From Bacteroidales bacterium (lineage in GTDB: Bacteria > Bacteroidota > Bacteroidia > Bacteroidales > UBA932): a stretch of 6,394 nt of DNA. Positions 1 to 6,307 of this stretch are shown here, piece after piece (the first letter of the stretch is position 1; the number at the start of each line of letters is the position of its first letter). The notes beneath the pieces are model-generated. The model had not been told where the DNA came from, searched no databases, and saw only the letters and a program-made list of their open reading frames with translations. The translations under genes were made by a program, and so were the position numbers. The DNA lies in NCBI GenBank assembly GCA_017617475.1, contig JAFZWC010000029.1:1-6394 (forward strand). The letters are read 5' to 3'.

Positions 1-1100
1 ACATGATGTTCCGCGACCCTCTGCTGTACCGCATCAAGTTCGCCCATCATCACCGCACCGGGGACAAGTGGTGCATCTATCCCATGTACGACTACACCCA
101 CGGCCAGTGCGATTCCATCGAACATATCACCCACTCCATCTGCACGCTGGAATTTGACGTGCACCGCCCCCTTTACGACTGGTTCATCCAGACGCTGGGC
201 ATCTATCCTTCCCATCAGTACGAGTTCGCCCGTCTGAACCTCACCTACACGCTCATGAGCAAGCGCAAGCTGCTGGAGCTGGTGCAGAAGGGCCTGGTAA
301 GCGGCTGGGACGACCCCCGCATGCCCACCCTCTGCGGTGTGCGCCGCCGCGGTTACACGGCCAATGCGTTAAGGATGTTCTGCGACAAGATCGGCGTTTC
401 CAAGCGTGACCAGCTCATGGACATCCAGCTCCTGGAATGGTGTGTGCGTCAGGACCTTAACGAGCGTTCCAACCGCTACATGGTGGTCCAGGATCCCGTG
501 AAGCTCACCATCACCAACTGGCCGGAAGGCAAGGTGGAATGGTTCGACTGCCCGCTGAATCCGGCCGATCCGGAGGGCGCCAAGCGCAAGGTCCCCTTCA
601 CCGGAAACCTGCTCATAGACAGGGCCGATTTCATGGAGGACGCCCCCAAGAAGTTCTTCCGTCTGAAACCCGACGGAGAGGTTCGCCTCAAATACACCTA
701 TATTGTCAAGTGCAATGAGGTGGTCAAGGACGAAAACGGAGAAATCGTGGAGCTCAAGTGCACCTACGACCCTTCCCCCGAATACCGTCCCGTCAAGGGC
801 ACCATCCATTGGGTATCGGCCTCCCACGCCAAGGAACTGGAATTGCGCAACTACGACCGCCTGTTCACCCTGGCCGACATGAGCCAGGTGCCCGATGACA
901 AGGACTACAAGGACTTCCTGAATCCGGAATCCCTGATTGTGGGCAAGGGCTACGCCGAGCCTGCCCTGCTGGAAGACGCTTCCGGCATTGCCGTCCAGTT
1001 CGAGCGCACCGGTTACTACGTGGCCGACAAGGATTCCACGCCGGAGCATCCCGTGTTCAACAAGACCACCGCCCTGAAGGACTCCTACAAACCCGAATAA
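1..1100 (+). CDS. glnS: Glutaminyl-tRNA synthetase, 5'-truncated by the window edge
   Basis: Class I aminoacyl-tRNA synthetase that charges tRNA-Gln with glutamine using ATP in the cytoplasm. The visible 365 residues align in order with Escherichia coli GlnRS from about its residue 195 to the end: RDPLLYRIKFAHHH, WCIYPMYDYTH, ITHSICTLEF, the KMSKS-equivalent LMSKRK (visible residues 84-89), GWDDPRMPT, RRRGYTA, then the two anticodon-binding beta-barrels with DPVKL, IDRADF, KGTIHWVSA and a C-terminal QFERTGYY. The CTLEF and MSKRKL context separates it from GluRS. The missing N-terminal part would carry the HIGH motif; the ATG at base 3 is internal, not the true start. The gene stops with TAA at 1098-1100, and no terminator separates it from the glycosyltransferase 12 bases on. 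Nothing suggests a pseudogene. Homology is recalled, not searched. Confidence 0.96.
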   Translation, partial: MMFRDPLLYRIKFAHHHRTGDKWCIYPMYDYTHGQCDSIEHITHSICTLEFDVHRPLYDWFIQTLGIYPSHQYEFARLNLTYTLMSKRKLLELVQKGLVSGWDDPRMPTLCGVRRRGYTANALRMFCDKIGVSKRDQLMDIQLLEWCVRQDLNERSNRYMVVQDPVKLTITNWPEGKVEWFDCPLNPADPEGAKRKVPFTGNLLIDRADFMEDAPKKFFRLKPDGEVRLKYTYIVKCNEVVKDENGEIVELKCTYDPSPEYRPVKGTIHWVSASHAKELELRNYDRLFTLADMSQVPDDKDYKDFLNPESLIVGKGYAEPALLEDASGIAVQFERTGYYVADKDSTPEHPVFNKTTALKDSYKPE

Positions 1101-1112
1101 ACATTTGTACAG

Positions 1113-1901
1113 ATGCCTGTAGTAAGTGTAATCATCCCCATCTACAATGCACGGGCTTATCTGGGCGAAACCCTCCAAAGCGTACAGGATCAGACCTACA
1201 AGGACTGGGAATGCATTGTTGTAGAGAACGGGTCGTCCGACGAATCCATGAAGGCCATACGGGAGTTTTCTTCCCGTGACGGCCGGTTTACCATAGTTCC
1301 GCTGGTTTCCTTTGTGGGCGTTGCCGCGTCCCGCAACATTGCCATGCAGCGATGCTACGGCAAGTATATCCTTTTCCTGGATGCCGGCAACCGGCTGGCC
1401 CCCGGATACCTGGAAGCGGCGGTAAGCGCCATGGAGGAAGACCCTTCGCTCCATGTGGTCTACGGTGGCGCCGAGCGTTTGGGCAAAGGGACCGAATGGG
1501 ATCTGCCCCCGTTTTCCATGTCCATGCTGCTCTGCCGCAACTGCCTGTATATCAGCAGTCTGTTCCGTAAGTCCGAGCACGACCTGTACATGGGAAAAGG
1601 CTTTGACACACAGTTTGACAACGGCTTTGAGGACTGGGATTTCTGGCTAAGCCTGTTTGAGGCCCTGCCGCAGGAACCCAAGGTGCTCTGTCTGGAGGAA
1701 ACCTGCTTCTATTATTCCGACAAGGGTACCCATAACGAGGTGTCCGACGAAGAGCTTAAGGCCATCCGTCTCCAGCTGTGGGAAAAGCACAAGGCGCTGT
1801 ATGCACGCTATTTCCCTGACCCGTGCGAAACGCTGGAATACCAGCGTCTGCTCCGGGCCGGAGAAAAAGGCGGCCACTCCTGGTGGAAGAAGGCTAAATA
1901 A
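1113..1901 (+). CDS. Glycosyltransferase family 2 protein
   Basis: A 262-residue GT-A fold glycosyltransferase that probably transfers a sugar from a nucleotide-sugar to a glycan or lipid acceptor at the cytoplasmic face of the membrane; donor and acceptor cannot be read from sequence. The N-terminus VSVIIPIYNARAYLGETLQSV (from residue 4) is the classic GT2 start. It is followed by the nucleotide-binding VENGSSDES (37-45), then ASRNIAM (71-77), the metal-site region LFLDAGN (87-93) and the acceptor-side FEDWDFWLSLF (172-182). The usual DxD is D90-A-G92, so the second acidic residue is absent. No transmembrane helix is evident, and the C-terminus is basic (GGHSWWKKAK). The ATG is 12 bases after the glnS stop with no promoter box between, so read-through from glnS is likely. 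It converges on the next gene with 14 bases between stop codons. Confidence 0.9.
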   Translation: MPVVSVIIPIYNARAYLGETLQSVQDQTYKDWECIVVENGSSDESMKAIREFSSRDGRFTIVPLVSFVGVAASRNIAMQRCYGKYILFLDAGNRLAPGYLEAAVSAMEEDPSLHVVYGGAERLGKGTEWDLPPFSMSMLLCRNCLYISSLFRKSEHDLYMGKGFDTQFDNGFEDWDFWLSLFEALPQEPKVLCLEETCFYYSDKGTHNEVSDEELKAIRLQLWEKHKALYARYFPDPCETLEYQRLLRAGEKGGHSWWKKAK

Positions 1902-1915
1902 ACAGGGATTTCCTA

Positions 1916-2785
1916 TTACAGCTGTTTCACCAAAAGCGCATTGGGAATGATGCGCTGGCCCACGTTGTCGAACTGACGGTTGTCGGACGGGTGGCTTATT
2001 ACGCCGGCCGGAAGGGCCCAGAGGGTGGAGGAGCCGCCGCCGTCCAGGTTAAGGGCGTCGGTGAGCCCCAGCTGAAGGGCCAGATCCGTAAGTTCGGCAA
2101 TGGTCATACCGTCGGCATGGCCGGGAGCGCGGCCGTCCACCACCACCAGCCATACATAGCCCTGGGCGTCCGTTCCTATCATGGAGCGGGGGTGCCGCTT
2201 GGCGTAGAAGCCCTTCCAGTATGGAATTCCTTCTTCATACTCCACCACTTCCCCTTCGTCGATGAGGATGGGGCCGCTGGACATGACTTCGCGCCAGGTC
2301 TCCCCTCCCGTCCACGTGGTATCGGCCTGGGTGGCGTCAATGACGAAGCCATCGGCGTCAAAGAGGACGGAGCCGTTGGTGCGGAAGGTTTCCCCGGAAG
2401 TGGTGCTCCCTACCACGAAGCCGTCGTCCTTAATGTATGTGACGGGGGTAAGTTCCCGCATGTTGAAATAGCTGCCATTGATGCCCGCCACAGCGCCATG
2501 CTTCAGGCACAGGGCGCTGGTGCTGTCGGCCTTTTCCCCTTCGGCCGTGAGGACTTCCAGCTGGTAGGCGCTGGTTTTCACCCGCACGAAGCTGTAGGAC
2601 TGGTCGCTGTCGAAGAGTTGTGCCTGAAGGGTGCCGAATACCGCCGGTGCCTTGGCCGCTTTCTGGGGCGTCAGGGCGTCACCGGTACGGAGATCGAAAA
2701 GCGAAGCCTCCTCCGGGAAAGGATTCGGGACGGAGGTACAGGCCATCATGGTCAACGCAAGCGAAAAAAGGAGAAATCTTTTCAT
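1916..2785 (-). CDS. Phosphodiester glycosidase family (NAGPA-domain) lipoprotein
   Basis: A predicted envelope lipoprotein of 289 residues. The N-terminus MKRFLLFSLALTMMAC is a signal peptide with a lipobox ending at Cys16, so it should be lipid-anchored outside the inner membrane. The rest matches the PF09992 family, named for the mammalian enzyme that removes GlcNAc from GlcNAc-1-phosphodiesters. Visible motifs are GINGSYFN (101-108), SSGPILI (169-175), RHPRSMIGTD (197-206), VVVDGRAPGHADGMT (214-228), LNLDGGGSSTLW (245-256) and QRIIPNALLV (277-286). The natural substrate in this organism is unknown; a sugar-phosphodiester in an envelope or host glycan is an inference. The ATG is followed directly by the positively charged signal-peptide start, which supports the start choice. 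A divergent TATTTTTG promoter box lies 18 bases upstream. Length is ordinary for the family. Confidence 0.9.
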   Translation of the reverse strand: MKRFLLFSLALTMMACTSVPNPFPEEASLFDLRTGDALTPQKAAKAPAVFGTLQAQLFDSDQSYSFVRVKTSAYQLEVLTAEGEKADSTSALCLKHGAVAGINGSYFNMRELTPVTYIKDDGFVVGSTTSGETFRTNGSVLFDADGFVIDATQADTTWTGGETWREVMSSGPILIDEGEVVEYEEGIPYWKGFYAKRHPRSMIGTDAQGYVWLVVVDGRAPGHADGMTIAELTDLALQLGLTDALNLDGGGSSTLWALPAGVISHPSDNRQFDNVGQRIIPNALLVKQL

Positions 2786-2803
2786 AGGGCAGTTGTTTGA
2801 CTA

Positions 2804-2811
2804 CAAAAATA
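2804..2811 (-). promoter_or_regulatory. Promoter -7 box of the NAGPA-family lipoprotein gene
   Basis: Read on the minus strand this is TATTTTTG, an exact match to the Bacteroidota primary sigma -7 consensus TAnnTTTG, 18 bases before the ATG. I find no TTG -33 element at the usual 19-21 base distance, so it may be weak or activator-dependent. The predicted 5' leader is very short. Confidence 0.6.
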
Positions 2812-2819
2812 AGAATTTA

Positions 2820-2850
2820 TTGGGGAAAACGGAGATTATTAGTATTTTTG
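2820..2850 (+). promoter_or_regulatory. Promoter of the aspartokinase-like gene
   Basis: TTG at 2820-2822 (-33 element) and TATTTTTG at 2843-2850 (-7 box, TAnnTTTG consensus) are separated by 20 bases, as expected for Bacteroidota. The ATG follows 22 bases after the -7 box, leaving a leader of roughly 15-20 bases without a Shine-Dalgarno sequence, which is normal in this phylum. Confidence 0.7.
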
Positions 2851-2872
2851 TAATTGCACAAATCTTTACGCC

Positions 2873-4132
2873 ATGATTGTAAAATCCTTTGTACTCAAGC
2901 AGCGTTCCATCGCCCAGATAGCCGCCCTGTGCGACGCTTCCACCATTGCCGTCGTGCGCCCCGGCCGTAAAATCGAAGCCCTGTTCCGTGAAGCCATCCA
3001 CAAGACAGTGGTGGAAAAACAGCAGGCCTTTGACCAGATTGTAGCCATCCGCGAGCATTTCTGCGCCATGGCCAACGGCGACGAATATATCCAGAAGGTA
3101 GACGAAACCGTAGACACCATAGCCACCTATCTCCGCGAGGCCATGTACGTGCAAACCACGGCCTACGCCCTGGAAGACTATGTGCTGGCCAAGTGCTCCC
3201 GCCTGTGCGCGGAGGCCGTGTACCACCAGGTGGGCGGAACCCTCCTGGACGGCACGCAGCTCATGATCTGCCGCCAGGACGCCCATGGCAACCAGCATTT
3301 TGACTGGGCGGCCTCCAAGGAACAGATTACCCGCCGCTGCCAGGATGTCAAAGGTCCCCTGGTCATCTCCGGAGGCTACGGCATGCTAGATTCCGGCTAT
3401 GTCACGCGCGTAGGCAAGGACGGAGCCCACATGATGGCATCGCTCATCGCCGCCGTCCTGGGTGCCCAGAGCATCGAGTTCCACATTGAGGCTCCCGGCG
3501 TGGCAGGTATCCCCGCCATGACATACGACGAGGCCGCGCACTACTGCGCATCGGCCCAGGCACCCTTCTCTTCATCGGCCATCTGGCCCGCCAAGAACGC
3601 CGGCATTCCCATCCTGGTCAAGAATATCGAGGACGAAGCCTTCGAAGGCACCATCATCTCCACCGGATCGGCCCACAAGACGGGCGTCATCTCGGACAAG
3701 GGGCTCAACCTGGTCACGGTGTACGGTACCGGCCTGCTGGGCCGCGTGGGTATGTCCGGAGGCATTTTCTCCTGCCTGGCCGCCGCCGGAGTCAACGTGC
3801 GTTTCATTGCCCAGACCTCGTCCGAGTACAGCATCAGCTTCGCCATCAACGAGGCCGATAAGGACACCGCCCTGGAGGCCATCCGCGGCCTTTTCCAGGA
3901 CAACCCGCTCCTCCCCCTGGACGACGTGGTGGTCCTGAACCAGGCGGTGGGCATCGTCACGGTATTCGGCAGCCGCATGCGCAACCTGCCCGGCACTTCC
4001 GGCACCGTCTTCAGCAAGCTGGGTGCCGCCGGCATCAATATCATTGCATCGGCCCAGGGCGGTGAAGAACTCTCCATTTCCCTGGTGGTAAACGAGGCCG
4101 ATACCGAAAAAGCCGCCGAGCTGCTGAAATAG
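2873..4132 (+). CDS. Aspartate-kinase-family protein with two ACT domains; kinase active site degenerate
   Basis: A 419-residue protein with the aspartate kinase layout: an amino-acid-kinase domain (about 1-270) and two ACT domains (about 275-419). Automatic annotation would call it aspartate kinase, first enzyme of the Lys/Thr/Met pathway. The ACT part is convincing and ThrA-like: RFIAQTSSEYSISF (310-323) and INIIASAQGGEELSISLVVNEAD (388-410). The kinase part keeps the overall order (ISGGYGM at 165-171, LIAAVLGA at 191-198, PGV at 208-210) but has lost the signature residues. There is no KFGGTS near the N-terminus (VKSFVLKQRS instead), no GExxS (AKCSRL, 106-111) and no GRGGSD (GKDGAH, 181-186). 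TDVxGxYTxDPR is shortened to HIEAPGVAGIPA, and GAKVLHP is absent (FSSSAIWPA). It has no homoserine dehydrogenase domain. I infer a pseudokinase, possibly an amino-acid sensor or a regulatory partner of the true enzyme. The frame is intact and has its own promoter. Confidence 0.85.
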   Translation: MIVKSFVLKQRSIAQIAALCDASTIAVVRPGRKIEALFREAIHKTVVEKQQAFDQIVAIREHFCAMANGDEYIQKVDETVDTIATYLREAMYVQTTAYALEDYVLAKCSRLCAEAVYHQVGGTLLDGTQLMICRQDAHGNQHFDWAASKEQITRRCQDVKGPLVISGGYGMLDSGYVTRVGKDGAHMMASLIAAVLGAQSIEFHIEAPGVAGIPAMTYDEAAHYCASAQAPFSSSAIWPAKNAGIPILVKNIEDEAFEGTIISTGSAHKTGVISDKGLNLVTVYGTGLLGRVGMSGGIFSCLAAAGVNVRFIAQTSSEYSISFAINEADKDTALEAIRGLFQDNPLLPLDDVVVLNQAVGIVTVFGSRMRNLPGTSGTVFSKLGAAGINIIASAQGGEELSISLVVNEADTEKAAELLK

Positions 4133-4150
4133 GCCCTCTTTCAACTTTAC

Positions 4151-4191
4151 GGACGTTTTTCAATTTTTTCTTGCATAATTGAAAAACGTCC
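4151..4191. repeat. Perfect 15-bp inverted repeat overlapping the S41 peptidase promoter
   Basis: The left arm GGACGTTTTTCAATT (4151-4165) and right arm AATTGAAAAACGTCC (4177-4191) are exact reverse complements around an 11-base loop. It begins 18 bases after the stop codon of the aspartokinase-like gene. The loop contains the -33 TTG of the next promoter, and the right arm fills most of the -33/-7 spacer. It could be a two-half-site operator, a transcribed hairpin ending the upstream mRNA, or both. The right arm is not followed by a T-run, so it is a poor classical intrinsic terminator. Confidence 0.85.
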
Positions 4192-4201
4192 CTTATCTTT
4201 G
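4171..4201 (+). promoter_or_regulatory. Promoter of the S41 peptidase gene
   Basis: TTG at 4171-4173 and TATCTTTG at 4194-4201 (exact TAnnTTTG) are separated by 20 bases. The -7 box ends 37 bases before the ATG. The -33 element sits in the loop of the 15-bp inverted repeat, so occupation of that repeat would block polymerase. Confidence 0.75.
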
Positions 4202-4203
4202 CC

Positions 4204-4225
4204 GTGTATTACTGAACTAATACAC
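4204..4225. repeat. 8-bp inverted repeat, likely 5'-leader hairpin of the S41 gene
   Basis: GTGTATTA (4204-4211) and TAATACAC (4218-4225) are exact reverse complements with a six-base loop CTGAAC. The repeat starts two bases after the -7 box, so the predicted transcription start falls at or inside its left arm. In RNA it would be a hairpin at or near the extreme 5' end of the message; as DNA it could be a symmetric protein site. Confidence 0.7.
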
Positions 4226-4238
4226 AAAAACAACATAC

Positions 4239-6110
4239 ATGAAAACCAAGATTATTACTGTTTCTGTCCTGGCTCTCCTGACCGTAACGGCCTGCAGCCC
4301 CAGGAACTATTCGGCCAAGAGCAAGGTGGCCGATGAAATGCCCGACGGCGGCGCCTACACGGAAAAGGTGGTGCCCGTAGTGACCAAAGTGGCTCCGGAT
4401 TCGGAGGTAACGCTCCGCTTCTATGAGAGCATGCCCGACGTGGCCTACATCTCGGCCGCCGATTTCCAGTCCATCGTTCTCCCGGGATCCGTGATGACGG
4501 TGACCCACACCGGCATTGGGGAGTATACCCTGGCCAACGGGGATGCCTCCGCGGTGGTGAACGTGGGTACCGACGTGTTCGTGTCCGACCAGTTCGAGGC
4601 GTTTACCAACCAGATGGGCCTCCTGCAGCCCGGAATGGCCAACGTCTACTACGACGGCATGCCCTTCGTCCGCTACAAGAGCGTAACCTACTTCCCCAAT
4701 ACCGTGACTACGACGCTGGATATGGGTTCCTATGGCATCGATATCCATGCCGACGGCAAGGGTGCGGTCTATTTCCCCTTCGCCACGCTGGCCGACATGT
4801 ACAGCGACCTCTTCTACCACCATACCGGATTCAACGGAGAGAAGGTGGTGGCCAACACATCGGTGAACGAAGTCAGCCTTGCCGAGATTGACCCCGACTA
4901 CAACAAGCCCCTCCTGGCCCGGACTTCCCGCCCTGCCGACCTGGCCGAATTCAACTACAAGGAATTGTGCTTCGCCATGGATCACTTCTACGGCTATCCG
5001 GGCCGAATTGCGCTCAACGACACCCTCAAGGAAAAAGGCCTGGACAAGACCCTGGAAGAGAACCTGGAATGCGGCCCCGTCATCAAGAAGCTCCTGCTTT
5101 CAGACCGCCTGGCCGACTATTTCGTGGGTATGTTAGGTCTCCTGGGCGTCTATTTTGACGGGCATACTTCCATGGATCTCACGGGCAACGCCATGGAGGA
5201 GGGCGACACCGAGAAGTATTCCGAACTGTTTGAGGAATACCGGGCGGCTGTCACATCGCACCAGGATGTAGTCAATACCGCGATAGCATCCCTGGGCTCC
5301 ATGGCCGAAATGATTGCCGACCGCCAGTCCGTATCGGCCCTCCGTCCCCAGGCCTATGGCCAGGGTGTCACCTATATTAAAAAGGGTGATACCGCCGTGT
5401 GCGTGTTCGATTCCTTCAACGACCTGAACGAGGAAGCCTGGAATGCCTATTACGATGGCAAGGGCCCCAAGCCCACCGTGGAAAACACGGAGGACGACGA
5501 CATGGTCATCTTCCTGGACGCCCTCCAGAAAGCGGCGGCCGACCCGGAAGTGAAGAACCTCGTCATTGACATCACGGCCAACGGAGGTGGCTCCGCCGAC
5601 CTGGTGGTAGCCATGACCTCCCTCATCATGGGCAAGAGCTACATCAGCATGGACAATTCCCTCACCGGCCAGCGGGCCATTGTGGAATATGAGGTAGACC
5701 GCAATTTCAACGGCGCCTTTGACAAGGCCGATGCCGACGTCCACTACGACCTCAATTTCGCCGTCCTCACCTCCGGCATGTCCTTCTCCTGCGGCAACCT
5801 GTTCCCGTCCATCCTCAAGGACGGCGGCGTTCCCGTGATGGGAACCACCTCCGGCGGCGGCGCCTGCGCCATCCAGGCCATGTGCACGGCCGACGGCTTC
5901 TGCTACCAGATTTCCTCCTTCCGCGCCCGCCTCAACACGCTGGAAGGCGAGAACATCGACGCCGGCGTTACCCCCGACCTGCCCATCTCCACCGAAGGCA
6001 CCGTCGAAGTAACCGTCCAGAGGCCCGATGCCGAAGAGCAGACCATTACCGTGAAGGACTTCAGCAAGTATTTCGACATCGATTACCTCAAGTCCCTCCT
6101 GGAGAAATAG
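4239..6110 (+). CDS. S41 family peptidase, lipoprotein
   Basis: A 623-residue predicted envelope lipoprotein protease. MKTKIITVSVLALLTVTAC ends in a lipobox with Cys19, so the protein should be lipid-anchored in the envelope. The C-terminal catalytic core is S41: LVIDITANGGGS (441-452, the D-N-GGG segment), FAVLTSGMSFSCGN (508-520) with the likely nucleophile Ser517, and VMGTTSGGGACAI (533-545), closing with IDAGVTPDLPI (573-583). The Ser-Lys type C-terminal processing peptidases have a lysine in a GKG segment after the nucleophile; here that segment is TSGGGA. With the upstream FDGHT (306-310, His309), this places it with the tricorn/IRBP-like Ser-His branch. Residues about 20-235 are a long N-terminal region I do not recognise. 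No PDZ domain is obvious. Substrate unknown. The ATG starts a good signal peptide and follows its own promoter by 37 bases. Confidence 0.92.
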   Translation: MKTKIITVSVLALLTVTACSPRNYSAKSKVADEMPDGGAYTEKVVPVVTKVAPDSEVTLRFYESMPDVAYISAADFQSIVLPGSVMTVTHTGIGEYTLANGDASAVVNVGTDVFVSDQFEAFTNQMGLLQPGMANVYYDGMPFVRYKSVTYFPNTVTTTLDMGSYGIDIHADGKGAVYFPFATLADMYSDLFYHHTGFNGEKVVANTSVNEVSLAEIDPDYNKPLLARTSRPADLAEFNYKELCFAMDHFYGYPGRIALNDTLKEKGLDKTLEENLECGPVIKKLLLSDRLADYFVGMLGLLGVYFDGHTSMDLTGNAMEEGDTEKYSELFEEYRAAVTSHQDVVNTAIASLGSMAEMIADRQSVSALRPQAYGQGVTYIKKGDTAVCVFDSFNDLNEEAWNAYYDGKGPKPTVENTEDDDMVIFLDALQKAAADPEVKNLVIDITANGGGSADLVVAMTSLIMGKSYISMDNSLTGQRAIVEYEVDRNFNGAFDKADADVHYDLNFAVLTSGMSFSCGNLFPSILKDGGVPVMGTTSGGGACAIQAMCTADGFCYQISSFRARLNTLEGENIDAGVTPDLPISTEGTVEVTVQRPDAEEQTITVKDFSKYFDIDYLKSLLEK

Positions 6111-6150
6111 CCCCCGACGCCCGGCTCCGTTTGGTCCGGATGCAAAAAAA

Positions 6151-6182
6151 TTTGGAAACTTGTCCAAAAGTTACTACCTTTG
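6151..6182 (+). promoter_or_regulatory. Promoter of the initiator tRNA gene
   Basis: TTTG at 6151-6154 (-33) and TACCTTTG at 6175-6182 (exact TAnnTTTG -7 box) are separated by 20 bases. The -7 box ends 11 bases before the mature tRNA 5' end, so the precursor leader is only a few bases. A small 6-bp inverted repeat (TTTGGA 6151-6156, TCCAAA 6163-6168) overlaps the -33 element and may be chance. Confidence 0.8.
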
Positions 6183-6193
6183 CATTCCCAAAC

Positions 6194-6266
<73 letters not shown>

Positions 6267-6268
6267 CT

Positions 6269-6307
6269 ACGCAAGAAAAACCAGCCGAAATGGCTGGTTT
6301 TTCGCGT
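6269..6307 (+). terminator. Intrinsic terminator of the tRNA gene
   Basis: A 12-bp perfect stem, GAAAAACCAGCC (6275-6286) with GGCTGGTTTTTC (6292-6303), encloses a five-base loop GAAAT. ACGC/GCGT (6269-6272, 6304-6307) can extend the stem past a two-base bulge. The A-run on the left and T-run on the right make it a typical intrinsic terminator, potentially active in both directions. It begins three bases after the tRNA. Confidence 0.88.

Larger units (their letters stand above)
2802..2852. repeat. 10-bp perfect inverted repeat joining two divergent promoter boxes
   Basis: The arms TACAAAAATA (2802-2811) and TATTTTTGTA (2843-2852) are exact reverse complements, 31 bases apart. Each arm contains the -7 box of one of the two divergent genes. 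The symmetry is partly a consequence of both boxes being TATTTTTG, but it extends two bases beyond them on the downstream side. Confidence 0.65.

Noticed and set aside
1096..1112. Possible promoter between glnS and the glycosyltransferase (AACATTTG)
   Set aside because: It differs from TAnnTTTG at the first base, ends 5 bases before the ATG and has no -33 element.
369..1580. 403-codon open frame on the minus strand across glnS and the glycosyltransferase
   Set aside because: It runs antisense over two clearly recognised genes, has a Gly/His/Val-rich composition typical of reverse reading of GC-rich codons, and shows no recognisable motif.
1899..1927. Possible terminator between the convergent genes (AAACAG/CTGTTT)
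   Set aside because: It is only a 6-bp A/T-rich stem with a 16-base loop and no T-run; too weak to call.
1991..2800. 269-codon plus-strand open frame over the NAGPA-family gene
   Set aside because: It is antisense to a gene with signal peptide and family motifs; its own translation is Gly/Val/His-rich without a domain.
4209..4985. 258-codon minus-strand open frame at the start of the S41 gene
   Set aside because: It is an antisense shadow ending in the S41 promoter region, with no motif.
6121..6150. Possible terminator after the S41 gene (CCGG repeated before an A-run)
   Set aside because: The stem is only four pairs and is followed by A rather than T on the coding strand.
5133..6167. 344-codon minus-strand open frame over the S41 gene
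   Set aside because: It is an antisense shadow with the same biased composition and overlaps a strongly supported protease.
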